From: Streptomyces ipomoeae 91-03
GTDB lineage: Bacteria; Actinomycetota; Actinomycetes; Streptomycetales; Streptomycetaceae
Assembly: GCF_000317595.1 (NCBI RefSeq)
Contig: NZ_AEJC01000517.1
Span: forward strand, 1 to 64,000
Reading direction: 5' to 3'
DNA: 64,000 bases
Below are positions 49,022 to 57,643 of the stretch, one piece after another. Under the pieces are notes generated by a model that was not told the DNA's origin, made no database searches, and saw nothing but the letters and a program-made list of their open reading frames with translations. A program made the position numbers and the translations under genes. Numbering within the stretch: the stretch's first letter is position 1; each line of letters starts with the position of its first letter.

Positions 49022-50383
49022 ATGGACAAGCAGCAGGAGTTCGTGCTCCGTACGTTGGAGGAGCGCGACATCCGTTTCGTACGCCTGTGGTTCACGGACG
49101 TGCTGGGCTTCCTGAAGTCCGTGGCCGTGGCCCCCGCCGAGCTGGAACAGGCGTTTGACGAAGGCATCGGCTTCGACGGCTCGGCCATCGAGGGCTTCGC
49201 CCGGGTGTACGAGTCCGACATGATCGCCAAGCCGGACCCGTCGACGTTCCAGGTCCTGCCGTGGCGCGCGGAGGCCCCGGGCACGGCGCGGATGTTCTGC
49301 GACATCCTCATGCCGGACGGCTCGCCGTCCTTCGCCGACCCGAGGTATGTGCTGAAGCGGGCGCTGGCCAAGGCCTCCGACCTGGGCTTCACCTTCTACA
49401 CCCACCCCGAGATCGAGTTCTTCCTGCTGAAGGACAAGCCGACGGACGGCTCCCGCCCGACCCCGGCCGACTACTCCGGCTACTTCGACCACACCCCGCA
49501 CAACGTCGGCATGGACTTCCGCCGCCAGGCGATCACCATGCTGGAGTCGATGGGCATCTCGGTCGAGTTCTCCCACCACGAGGGCGCGCCGGGCCAGCAG
49601 GAGATCGATCTGCGCTACGCCGACGCGCTGTCCACGGCCGACAACATCATGACGTTCCGCCTGGTCATGAAGCAGGTGGCGCTGGAGCAGGGCGTACAGG
49701 CGACGTTCATGCCGAAGCCGTTCAGTGAGCACCCCGGCTCGGGCATGCACACCCACCTCTCCCTCTTCGAGGGCGACCGGAACGCGTTCTACGAGTCGGG
49801 CGCGGAGTACCAGCTGTCGAAGGTGGGCCGCTCCTTCATCGCGGGCCTGCTGAAGCACGCCGCCGAGATCGCCGCGGTCACCAACCAGTGGGTCAACTCC
49901 TACAAGCGCATCTGGGGCGGCACGGAACGCACGGCGGGCGCCGGCGGCGAGGCCCCCTCGTACATCTGCTGGGGCCACAACAACCGCTCGGCCCTGGTCC
50001 GTGTCCCGATGTACAAGCCGGGCAAGACGGGCTCGGCACGGGTGGAGGTCCGCTCCCTGGACTCCGGCGCGAACCCGTACCTGGCGTACGCCGTCCTCCT
50101 GACCGCCGGCCTCAAGGGCATCGAGGAGGGCTACGAGCTCCCGCCGGGCGCCGAGGACGACGTCTGGGCCCTGTCGGACGCCGAACGCCGCGCGATGGGT
50201 ATCGAGCCCCTCCCCCAGAACCTCGGCGAGGCCCTGTCCCTCATGCAGCACAGCGACCTCGTCGCCGAGACCTTGGGCGAGCACGTCTTCGACTTCTTCC
50301 TGCGCAACAAGAAGCAGGAGTGGGAGGAGTACCGCTCCGAGGTCACCCAGTTCGAGCTGCGGAAGAATCTGCCGGTGCTGTAG
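49022..50383 (+). CDS. glnA2: gamma-glutamylpolyamine synthetase-type GS-like enzyme
   Basis: A 453-aa GSI-fold enzyme, the length of S. coelicolor GlnA2 (SCO2241), which glutamylates polyamines rather than ammonia. Motifs are GFDGSAIEGFARV, HPEIEFFLL, HPGSGMHTHLSLF and DSGANPYLAYA. The region equivalent to the GlnA adenylylation loop reads EDDVWALSDAE with Trp382 in place of Tyr397, so GlnE should not modify it. ATG 49022 follows GGAAGCGGAAG. A role in polyamine use as nitrogen or carbon source fits its company with glnA, glnII and glnE. Confidence 0.9.
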   Translation: MDKQQEFVLRTLEERDIRFVRLWFTDVLGFLKSVAVAPAELEQAFDEGIGFDGSAIEGFARVYESDMIAKPDPSTFQVLPWRAEAPGTARMFCDILMPDGSPSFADPRYVLKRALAKASDLGFTFYTHPEIEFFLLKDKPTDGSRPTPADYSGYFDHTPHNVGMDFRRQAITMLESMGISVEFSHHEGAPGQQEIDLRYADALSTADNIMTFRLVMKQVALEQGVQATFMPKPFSEHPGSGMHTHLSLFEGDRNAFYESGAEYQLSKVGRSFIAGLLKHAAEIAAVTNQWVNSYKRIWGGTERTAGAGGEAPSYICWGHNNRSALVRVPMYKPGKTGSARVEVRSLDSGANPYLAYAVLLTAGLKGIEEGYELPPGAEDDVWALSDAERRAMGIEPLPQNLGEALSLMQHSDLVAETLGEHVFDFFLRNKKQEWEEYRSEVTQFELRKNLPVL

Positions 50384-50564
50384 GGGTGGGGTGGCGGGGG
50401 CACCCCCGCCCCGGCCCGCCCCGGTCGGACGCCTTGGTCGCATGAGCGGACCGGCGGCATGGAACCGCCGGTTCGTTTCGCTTTCCGTCGCCCACCGCCG
50501 GGGAAGTTCGGCTCCAGCCGTTGCCGTCCGGGTCCTTGGGATTGAGCCCGGGGGGGCACAGGAA

Positions 50565-50598
50565 GCAGCCCGCCGACGGGGGAAGATCGGCGGGCTGC
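50565..50598. terminator. hairpin between glnA2 and panB
   Basis: Perfect 12-bp stem gcagcccgccga / tcggcgggctgc (50565-50576 with 50587-50598). It serves the convergent glnA2 and panB genes. A smaller ACCGGCGG/CCGCCGGT hairpin lies at about 50451-50474. Confidence 0.7.
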
Positions 50599-50679
50599 TG
50601 TGGTGCCGCGGTGGTTCTGTGATCGTCAGGGTCCGCTGGGGCCCTTGGGTGTCCGCTCAGGTGTCCGTGCGCGTAGGTG

Positions 50680-51564
50680 TCAGTGCACGGAGTGCTCTTC
50701 CAACGGGAACGTTCCGCCTACGACGTCCTCGGCGAAGGCCTTCGCCGCGTCGCCCATGACGGTGCGCAGGTCGGCGTACTTCTTCACGAACTTCGGTACC
50801 CGCCCGCCGGTCAGACCGAGCATGTCGGTCCAGACCAGGACCTGCGCGTCCGTGTCGGGACCGGCCCCGATCCCGACCGTCGGGATGTGCAGCACCCGCG
50901 TCACCTCGGCCGCCAGCTCCGCCGGAACCAGCTCCAGGACCACCGCGAACGCCCCCGCGTCCTGCACGGCCTTGGCGTCGCGCAGCAACTGCTGGGCGGC
51001 CTCCTCGCCACGACCCTGGACGCGGTAGCCCATGGCGTTGACGGACTGGGGGGTCAGCCCGATGTGGGCCATGACCGGGATGCCGGACTCCACCAACAGC
51101 TCGATCTGGCGGTGCGAGCGCTCCCCGCCCTCCAGCTTGACCGCCCCGACCCCGGCCTCCTTGACCAGCCGGGTCGCCGAGCGCAGCGCCTGCACGGGGC
51201 CCTCCTGGTAGGAGCCGAAGGGCAGGTCGCCGACGATCAGGGCCCGGCTGGTGCCCCGTACGACGGCCGCGGAGAGCATGGTCATCTCGTCGAGGGTGAC
51301 GGGCACGGTCGTGTCGTACCCCAGGTGGCAGTTGCCCGCCGAGTCGCCGACGAGCATGACCGGGATGCCGGCCTCGTCGAAGACGGAGGCGGTCATCGCG
51401 TCGTAGGCGGTGAGCATGGGCCACTTCTCACCGCGCTCCTTGGCGGCGGTGATGTCGCGGACGGTGATGCGCCGGGTGCTCTTGCCCCCGTACAGCGCTT
51501 TGCTGCTGTCGGTGGCCGGCCGTACACCCTGCGGCTGCTTCTGGGCAGCAGGAAGCTGCGTCAT
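50680..51564 (-). CDS. panB: 3-methyl-2-oxobutanoate hydroxymethyltransferase
   Basis: A 294-aa PanB that adds a hydroxymethyl group from methylene-THF to ketoisovalerate, the first committed step to pantothenate/CoA. Signatures are MLTAYDAMTASVFDEAGIPVMLVGDSAGNCHLGYD, VKLEGGER, VMAHIGLTPQSV, VVLELVPAELA and GIGAGPDTDAQVLVWTDMLG. It is usually a decamer with Mg bound by Asp/Glu of these motifs. The N-terminal 25 residues are an actinomycete extension. No other pan gene is adjacent. Confidence 0.97.
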   Translation of the reverse strand: MTQLPAAQKQPQGVRPATDSSKALYGGKSTRRITVRDITAAKERGEKWPMLTAYDAMTASVFDEAGIPVMLVGDSAGNCHLGYDTTVPVTLDEMTMLSAAVVRGTSRALIVGDLPFGSYQEGPVQALRSATRLVKEAGVGAVKLEGGERSHRQIELLVESGIPVMAHIGLTPQSVNAMGYRVQGRGEEAAQQLLRDAKAVQDAGAFAVVLELVPAELAAEVTRVLHIPTVGIGAGPDTDAQVLVWTDMLGLTGGRVPKFVKKYADLRTVMGDAAKAFAEDVVGGTFPLEEHSVH

Positions 51565-52012
51565 CGCAACGGCTCCTTCATGTCATCTCGAGGCGCCCTG
51601 ACGGCGTCCCCGGATCAGCTCCATGGTGGCACCTCGTGCCACGCTCGGCCAGACCGGGGCACGGGACTTGGGTCACGTATCCCGCCGCCCGGCAGGACCG
51701 ACCGGCCGTCCGCGGCTTGGCGCATGTGCCACCGGCCCCAGGCCCCATGTCCCGCGCCGCCGACCGGCCGCCCACGCCCCCGGCGCCTGCGTCACATGGC
51801 TTCCCCCCTGCGCCGCCCGCGCCCCACGTCCTGCGCTGCCTGCGCCCGCGCCCCACGATCCACGCCCTGCGCCGCCCGCGCCCACGGCCCAAGCCCTGCG
51901 CCGCCCGCCCCCACCCCGCCTACGTCCCGTGCCCTAGGTCCGTTCTCCATGCCTCCGTAAAGGATTTCGATACGAGACGGTCCCGTATCGGAACTGGCCT
52001 ATCGTCGAGCGC
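51565..52012. other. 448-bp gap with C-rich low-complexity DNA and a palindromic operator
   Basis: From about 51640 to 51940 the plus strand is strongly C-rich with repeated ccctgcgccgcccgc-type words (three copies between 51800 and 51910). It gives Pro/Arg-rich frames without gene signals. The MFS promoter and TetR-type operator follow at 51968-51990. Confidence 0.6.
51968..51990 (+). promoter_or_regulatory. TetR-type palindromic operator of the MFS gene
   Basis: cgatacg-N9-cgtatcg (spacer agacggtcc) lies 22 bp before the MFS start. Spacing and the GAGACGGTCC centre resemble operators of TetR-controlled efflux genes. The likely ligand is the TetR protein encoded just downstream of the MFS gene. 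Confidence 0.7.
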
Positions 52013-53596
52013 ATGACTACTCCTGCCGCCCCTGCCGAACGGCGAGTGCCCGAAGCGGTGCACAGGCGCCGTTGGGCGATTCTCGGTGTGCTGATGCTGA
52101 GCCTGCTGATCGTGGTGCTCGACAACTCGATCCTCAACGTCGCCATCAAGACGATCTCCACCCCGGCGCCGACCGGACTCGGCGCCACCCAGAGCGAGCT
52201 GGAGTGGGCGATCAACGCCTACACGCTGGTCTTCGCGGGGCTGCTGTTCACCGCGGGGCTGCTCGGCGACCGGCTCGGCCGCAAGAAGGTGCTGCTCGGC
52301 GGTCTCGTCGTGTTCGGCATCGGCTCGGCGCTGGCCGCCGGGTCGGGTACGCCGGCCGAACTCATCACGTTCCGCGCGATGATGGGCTTCGGCGCCGCCT
52401 TCGTGATGCCCGCCACACTCGCCGTCCTGATGAACGTCTTCGAGCGTGACGAGCAGCCGAAGGCCATCGGGATCTGGGCGGGCGGCGTCGGGCTCGCCAT
52501 CGCGATCGGGCCGATCACCGGCGGTGTCCTGCTGGACCACTTCTGGTGGGGCTCGGTGTTCCTGATCAACGTGCCGATCGTGCTCCTCGCCCTGGGCCTG
52601 ATGATCTGGCTCGTCCCCGACTCCCGCGACCCCGCCCCCGGCCGTCTCGACCCCGTCGGCGTACTGCTCTCCGTCATCGGTCTCGTGCTGCTCGTCTACG
52701 GCATCATCCGGGGCGGCCAGCTCGCCGACTTCACCGACGCCACGGTGCTCGGCACCATCGCGGCCGGACTCGCGGTCCTCGCCGGGTTCGTGCTGTTCGA
52801 GAAGCGCAGCGACCACCCGTCCATCGACATCGGCTTCTTCAAGAACAAGGTGTTCTCGGCCGCCATCGGCACCATCGGCCTGGTCTTCTTCGCGCTGATG
52901 GGCGTGACCTTCTTCTCCGTCTTCTACACCCAGACCGTACGCGGCTACTCACCGCTTCAGACCGGCCTGTTGATGCTGCCGCTCGCCGCCGCGCAGCTCT
53001 TCTTCGCGCCGCGCGCCCGGCTGGTCGTCGACCGCTTCGGCAACAGCGCGGTGTGCACGGCGGGCATGCTGCTGATCGCCGCGATGCTGGCCGCGTTCGC
53101 CGGGCTGGACGCGGACACGCCGATCTGGGCCCTCGAAGTGATCTTCTTCGCCATGGGTCTGGGCATGGCGCATGTGATGACCCCGCTCAGCGTGGTCATC
53201 ATGCAGGCCCTGCCCCGGGAGAAGGCGGGCTCCGCTTCCGCCCTCAGCAACACCTTCCGCCAGGTCGGCGGCGCCCTCGGCATCGCCGTACTCGGCTCCG
53301 TGCTCTCCACCGCCTACCGCGGCGCCATCGAGGGCGACCTGCCCGCCGGCGCCCCGCACGCCGCCGCCGAGTCCATCGAGGCCACCCTCGGCTTCGCCGC
53401 CCGCCTCGGCGACCGGGGTACGGCCCTCGTCGGCCTGGCCCACGACGCCTTCCTGCACGCCATGCACGTCACGGCGCTGTGCGGCGCGGCCGTGGCCGTC
53501 GTCGGGGCGGTGGCCATGATTCTGTTCCTGCCGGGCAGGGCAAAGACCGATCAAGGAAGCGAACAGGAGGCCGAGTTGGTGACCGCGGACCACTGA
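52013..53596 (+). CDS. MFS transporter, DHA2 (14-TM drug exporter) family
   Basis: A 527-aa membrane protein with about 14 hydrophobic helices. The family motif LDNSILNVAI occurs in helix 1, followed by the motif-A loop GLLGDRLGRKKVLLGG and GIWAGGVGLAIAIGPITGGVLL (antiporter motif C-like). DHA2 proteins export drugs or dyes in exchange for protons. The gene is preceded by a TetR-type palindrome and followed after 92 bp by a TetR gene, a standard self-regulated efflux pair. The substrate is not predictable. Confidence 0.93.
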   Translation: MTTPAAPAERRVPEAVHRRRWAILGVLMLSLLIVVLDNSILNVAIKTISTPAPTGLGATQSELEWAINAYTLVFAGLLFTAGLLGDRLGRKKVLLGGLVVFGIGSALAAGSGTPAELITFRAMMGFGAAFVMPATLAVLMNVFERDEQPKAIGIWAGGVGLAIAIGPITGGVLLDHFWWGSVFLINVPIVLLALGLMIWLVPDSRDPAPGRLDPVGVLLSVIGLVLLVYGIIRGGQLADFTDATVLGTIAAGLAVLAGFVLFEKRSDHPSIDIGFFKNKVFSAAIGTIGLVFFALMGVTFFSVFYTQTVRGYSPLQTGLLMLPLAAAQLFFAPRARLVVDRFGNSAVCTAGMLLIAAMLAAFAGLDADTPIWALEVIFFAMGLGMAHVMTPLSVVIMQALPREKAGSASALSNTFRQVGGALGIAVLGSVLSTAYRGAIEGDLPAGAPHAAAESIEATLGFAARLGDRGTALVGLAHDAFLHAMHVTALCGAAVAVVGAVAMILFLPGRAKTDQGSEQEAELVTADH

Positions 53597-53688
53597 GTCC
53601 GGTCACCCGGGGCGGAGCCGGATCCTCCGCCCCACCGGTCAACGGGGGAGAATCACGGGGGCACAACGACAGAGAGACGGAGTCGACC

Positions 53689-54324
53689 GTGAGCCTCGCC
53701 GAAAGCCGGGCCGGAGATGAACGGGCCAGGGACGCGGGTCCCGTGCGGGGGCGGCCCCGCAGCGAGGCCGTGGAGCGCTCCATCATCGAGTGCGTGATGC
53801 GGCTCATCGAAGAGGGCGTGCCGCTCTCGGAGTTGTCCATCGAGCGGGTGGCCCGCACCGCCGGCGTCGGCAAGGCCACCATCTACCGCCGCTGGAGCGG
53901 CAAGGAAGAGCTCTTCCTCGATGTGGTGCGCGCCGCCGAGCCCCCGGACCCGGAACTGCCCGGCACCTCCCTGCGTGACGACCTGGTGGTGCTCCTGGAA
54001 TCGACGCGCCAACGCGGGCTGCTCAAACGGTCGTCGGCGATCTTGCACAACGTCTTCGCCCAGATGAAGAGCAGCCCGAAGATCTGGGACGCCTACCACG
54101 CCGCCGTCGTCGCCCCACGCCGTCGGATGGGCACCGAAGTCCTGCGCCGAGGGCAGCTCAACGGCGAGATCCGCGCCGACTTGGACATCGACCTCGTCGG
54201 CGATCTGGTCTTCGGCCCCATGCTCGTCCGCACCATCCTGCGCCCCAACGCGGAACTCCCCGAGGACCTCGCCGTGCGCATCGTCGACACCCTCCTCGAA
54301 GGGCTTCGCCCGACTGCGAAATGA
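53689..54324 (+). CDS. TetR family regulator of the adjacent exporter
   Basis: A 211-aa protein whose helix-turn-helix is ELSIERVARTAGVGKATIYRRWSGKEELFLDVV (about 48-80). The C-terminal TetR_C-like ligand domain contains VRTILRPNAELPEDLAVRIVDTLLEGL. GTG 53689 follows GACGGAG. It probably represses the upstream MFS exporter through the operator at 51968-51990. Confidence 0.9.
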   Translation: MSLAESRAGDERARDAGPVRGRPRSEAVERSIIECVMRLIEEGVPLSELSIERVARTAGVGKATIYRRWSGKEELFLDVVRAAEPPDPELPGTSLRDDLVVLLESTRQRGLLKRSSAILHNVFAQMKSSPKIWDAYHAAVVAPRRRMGTEVLRRGQLNGEIRADLDIDLVGDLVFGPMLVRTILRPNAELPEDLAVRIVDTLLEGLRPTAK

Positions 54325-54513
54325 ATCACGGTTCAATGTGCGCGTTTCGTTACAGACCCCGTGCGGTGATCGCGGGTTCGGAACTCCGAACAGCGACGTT
54401 TTCGTCCTCGTCCCCGTACGGCCGCCGTGGGGCGGCAGGATCGACGGCAATCATCCCCTAGGGTCTTGAGGGCGCGGGGGGACGATGTGCACGGCAGGTA
54501 GTGAGGCGACGGT

Positions 54514-55563
54514 ATGGCGCAGGCGTACATGACGGAGACGGGCGGCGGCGGCACGGGCCAGGGCCGCGAGGGATCCCGGCTTCGGCGCCTGTTCGGACGG
54601 CTGTTCGGCGGCTGGAGAGGGGACCGGCGGATCTGGCGGCGCGGCATCGTCGTCGCGGTTCTCGCCCTGCTCCTCGCGCTGGTGATGGTGCTGCACGCCC
54701 AGATCCCGAACGCGGTCGGCAACCTCGGCAGTCTCACCGAGACGTTCCTGCCCTGGCTGGGCGTGGTGATCCCGCTGCTGCTGCTCCTCGCGCTGGTCCG
54801 TAAGTCCGCGACGGCGCTGATCGCGGTCCTGGTGCCCACGATCGTCTGGCTGAACATGTTCGGCGGACTCGTCACCAGCAAGACCGGCAGCGGCGGCGAC
54901 CTCATGGTCGTCACCCACAACGTCAACGCGGACAACGCCGATCCCTCAGGCACGGCCCGCGACGTCGCCGCCTCCGGCGCGGACGTCGTGGCCCTGGAGG
55001 AGCTGTCGGAGAACGCGGTACCGGTGTACGAGAAGGCGCTCGCGCCGACGTACAAGTACCACAAGGTCGTCGGCACCGTCGGCCTGTGGAGCAAGTACCC
55101 GATGAGCGCCACCAAGGCCGTCGACATCAAGCTCGGCTGGGAACGCGCCATGCGCTCCACCGTGACGACCCCCGAGGGCCCGGTCGCCGTGTACGTCGCC
55201 CATCTGCCCTCGGTACGCGTGAAGCTGGAGGCCGGCTTCACCGCCCGTCAGCGCGACAAGAGCGCCAACGCCCTCGGCGAGGCCATCGCCGCCGAACCCA
55301 TCCAGCAGGTCGTCCTCCTCGGCGATCTCAACGGCACCATGAACGACCGCGCCCTCAACGCCGTCACCGCCCAGATGCGCTCCACCCAGGGCGCCGCCGG
55401 CAACGGCTTCGGCTTCAGCTGGCCGGCGTCCTTCCCCATGGCCCGCATCGACCAGATCATGGTCCGCGGCATGGAACCGATGGCGTCCTGGAACCTCCCG
55501 GAGACGGGCAGCGACCATCTGCCGGTGGCGGCACGGGTGACGATCGACACGTCGACGGGTTGA
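54514..55563 (+). CDS. endonuclease/exonuclease/phosphatase (EEP) membrane protein
   Basis: A 349-aa protein with a Gly/Arg-rich cytosolic N-terminus and three membrane helices (about 44-62, 75-94, 97-117). An outside EEP domain (about 128-345) follows, with VVTHNVNADNADP, VVALEELSEN (catalytic Glu), VLLGDLNGTMND (Asp/Asn pair) and GSDHLPVAARV (His). This class includes secreted nucleases, sphingomyelinases and phosphatases; the outside location suggests nucleic acid or phospholipid hydrolysis. Confidence 0.88.
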   Translation: MAQAYMTETGGGGTGQGREGSRLRRLFGRLFGGWRGDRRIWRRGIVVAVLALLLALVMVLHAQIPNAVGNLGSLTETFLPWLGVVIPLLLLLALVRKSATALIAVLVPTIVWLNMFGGLVTSKTGSGGDLMVVTHNVNADNADPSGTARDVAASGADVVALEELSENAVPVYEKALAPTYKYHKVVGTVGLWSKYPMSATKAVDIKLGWERAMRSTVTTPEGPVAVYVAHLPSVRVKLEAGFTARQRDKSANALGEAIAAEPIQQVVLLGDLNGTMNDRALNAVTAQMRSTQGAAGNGFGFSWPASFPMARIDQIMVRGMEPMASWNLPETGSDHLPVAARVTIDTSTG

Positions 55564-55654
55564 TCGGGCTGGTCGGCGGCGTCCCACGTACCATCGAGGG
55601 GCGGGACGGAGGCCGTGCGCGGCTGATGGGGGTTCTCGCCCCGTCGCCCCCGCA

Positions 55655-55968
55655 GACCCGCCTCAGCCCCGCTACAGCGACCCGGCGGCCACGGCGCCCG
55701 CCTGGCCGGGGGCCGAGGCGTCGCCGACCGAGGCGTCGCCGGCCGAGGCCGAGCTGTTCTGGATCTCGACCGTACGACCCGACGGACGCCCCCACGTCAC
55801 TCCCCTCCCCGCGGTCCGGTCGGGCGGCGCGCTGCCGGCGACCCGCGTCGCCGACGACGATCACGGCGCCGGCCCTGCCCTCGTCTTCTCGGTGGCGCCC
55901 GGCACGGTTTTCGGCTTCGGTGAGAGGGAGCCGTTCAGCCGGACGCGACGCGGTTGCGGTTCACCTGA
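55655..55968 (+). pseudogene. decayed PPOX (pyridoxamine-phosphate-oxidase-like) gene
   Basis: The reading frame encodes PRYSDPAATAPAW, AELFWISTVRPDGRPHVTPL and PAVRSGGAL, the typical N-terminus of the FMN/F420-binding PPOX family, then jumps to GPALVFSVAPGTVFGFGERE and PFSRTR, its typical C-terminus. The middle of the domain is missing, no start codon is present in front, and a frame change near 55950 is needed to reach an RLRFT-stop ending at 55968. It is therefore a remnant with internal deletion. Repeat-like sequence (55630-55652) abuts its 5' end. Confidence 0.75.
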
Positions 55969-56017
55969 TATCCGATGCCATACGGCGTCGTCCGACGTCG
56001 ACAAGGGAGTCACGCCA

Positions 56018-56464
56018 ATGGACTTCACGCTCGAAGTGATCCCGCTGCCCGTGAGCGACATCGACCGCGCCCGGGACTTCTACCGGGACAAGGTCGGCTT
56101 CCACGTCGACATCGACCAGGAGGTCATGCCGGGCATGCGCATCGTCCAGCTCACACCGCCCGGCTCCGGCTGCTCGATCGCCCTGGGCGACACGATCTGG
56201 GAGATGGCCCAGGGCCCGAAGCCGGCCCCCGGCTCCTACCAGGGCCTGCAACTGTGCGTCGCCGACATCGAGGCGGCCCACGCCGAACTCGTCGGACGGG
56301 GCCTCGACGTCTCCGAGCCCGTTCAGTACGCCCCGAACGACGGCGCCACGTTCATGTACTTCAAGGACCCGGACGGCAACGGCTGGTCCATCCAGGAGTA
56401 CCGCCGCCGCGCCACGGAGCCACTGCACCAGGTGCTGGCCGACCTGGCGGCACGGCAGCGGTAA
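56018..56464 (+). CDS. VOC (glyoxalase/bleomycin-resistance) superfamily protein
   Basis: A 148-aa single-domain VOC protein with two beta-alpha-beta-beta-beta modules. It begins LEVIPLPVSDIDRARDFYRDKVGFHVDIDQ, with a central GYQGLQLCV-like strand and FKDPDGNGWSIQEYR at the end, where the metal-ligand Glu normally lies. Members act as lyases, dioxygenases or drug-binding proteins; the substrate is unknown. ATG 56018 follows AAGGGA 9 nt upstream. The PPOX remnant immediately precedes it. Confidence 0.88.
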   Translation: MDFTLEVIPLPVSDIDRARDFYRDKVGFHVDIDQEVMPGMRIVQLTPPGSGCSIALGDTIWEMAQGPKPAPGSYQGLQLCVADIEAAHAELVGRGLDVSEPVQYAPNDGATFMYFKDPDGNGWSIQEYRRRATEPLHQVLADLAARQR

Positions 56465-56533
56465 GGACACCCGCACATCAGACGGCCCCGGTCGCGGCGC
56501 ACCGGCAGCCTTCGAGACGGGCGGCAGGCGCAT

Positions 56534-56596
56534 CCTGTCGGTGGGTATCGGCGGCCTGTCGGTAGGTATCGGCGACCTGTCGGTGGTTTGTCGGTG
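56534..56596. repeat. 21-bp tandem repeats upstream of ABC exporter operon
   Basis: cctgtcggtgggtatcggcg-type units start at 56534, 56555 and 56576 (third diverged), ending 22 bp before the ATPase gene. The direct-repeat arrangement suits an activator binding site. The GTATCGG/TGTCGGT words also occur in the repeats upstream of the BTAD regulator. Confidence 0.8.
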
Positions 56597-56617
56597 GCTG
56601 CTGGCATCGTCGTCGCC

Positions 56618-57643
56618 ATGACGCGAATCGACAAGGAAACCAGCGGCGCGAAGGGCGCTGTCACCGTGCGGGGGCTGGTCAAGCATTACGGGGAGACCAG
56701 GGCGCTGGACGGTGTCGACCTGGATGTGCGTGAGGGCACCGTGATGGGGGTGCTCGGGCCGAACGGGGCGGGGAAGACGACCCTCGTGCGGTGTCTGTCC
56801 ACGCTCATCACGCCCGACTCGGGACATGCGACCGTGGCCGGCTACGACGTCGTACGGCAGCCGCGGCAGTTGCGTCGGGTGATCGGGCTGACCGGACAGT
56901 ACGCCTCGGTGGACGAGAAGCTGTCCGGCTTCGAGAACCTGTACATGATCGGTCGGCTGCTCGATCTGTCCAGGAAGGAAGCGAAGGGGCGGGCCGGGGG
57001 GCTGCTGGAGCGCTTCTCGCTGACCGAGGCCGCCGGACGCCCGGCGGGGACGTACTCCGGCGGTATGCGGCGGCGGCTCGATCTGGCCGCGTCCATGATG
57101 GGGCAGCCGACCGTGCTGTATCTGGACGAGCCGACCACCGGCCTCGACCCGCGCACCCGTAACGAGGTGTGGGCCGAGGTCAAGCGCATGGTCGCCGACG
57201 GGGTGACCGTGCTGCTGACCACGCAGTACATGGAGGAGGCCGAGCAGTTGGCCTCCGAGCTGACCGTGATCGACCGCGGCAAGGTCATCGCCAAGGGCGG
57301 CATCGAGGAGCTGAAGGCCCAGGTCGGCGGGCGTACGCTCCGGGTCCGGCCGACCGATCCGCTGCAACTGCGTCCGCTCGCCAAGGAGTTGGACGAGCTC
57401 GGCATCACCGGCCTCGCCACGACCACCGTGGACACCGAGAACGGCACCCTGCTCGTCCCGATCCTCAGCGACGAGCAACTCACCGCCGTCGTGGGCGTGA
57501 TCACCGCCCGCGGCATCACGATCGGCTCGATCAGCACCGAACTGCCCAGCCTGGACGAGGTGTTCCTGTCGCTCACCGGCCACAAGGCCAGTGCCCCGCA
57601 GGACGCCGAGCAGTCCCCCGCCTATGAGGAGGTCGCCGTATGA
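56618..57643 (+). CDS. ABC exporter ATPase, DrrA-like
   Basis: A 341-aa ATPase with Walker A GPNGAGKTTL, signature TYSGGMRRRLDL, Walker B VLYLDEPTTGLD and the switch-region TTQYMEEAEQL. The C-terminal extension (about 240-330, DRGKVIAKGGIEELK ... PSLDEVFLSLTGHK) is typical of the DrrA daunorubicin-resistance group. It powers the permease encoded next, whose start overlaps its stop by 4 bp. Likely substrate: a hydrophobic drug or metabolite. Confidence 0.93.
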   Translation: MTRIDKETSGAKGAVTVRGLVKHYGETRALDGVDLDVREGTVMGVLGPNGAGKTTLVRCLSTLITPDSGHATVAGYDVVRQPRQLRRVIGLTGQYASVDEKLSGFENLYMIGRLLDLSRKEAKGRAGGLLERFSLTEAAGRPAGTYSGGMRRRLDLAASMMGQPTVLYLDEPTTGLDPRTRNEVWAEVKRMVADGVTVLLTTQYMEEAEQLASELTVIDRGKVIAKGGIEELKAQVGGRTLRVRPTDPLQLRPLAKELDELGITGLATTTVDTENGTLLVPILSDEQLTAVVGVITARGITIGSISTELPSLDEVFLSLTGHKASAPQDAEQSPAYEEVAV

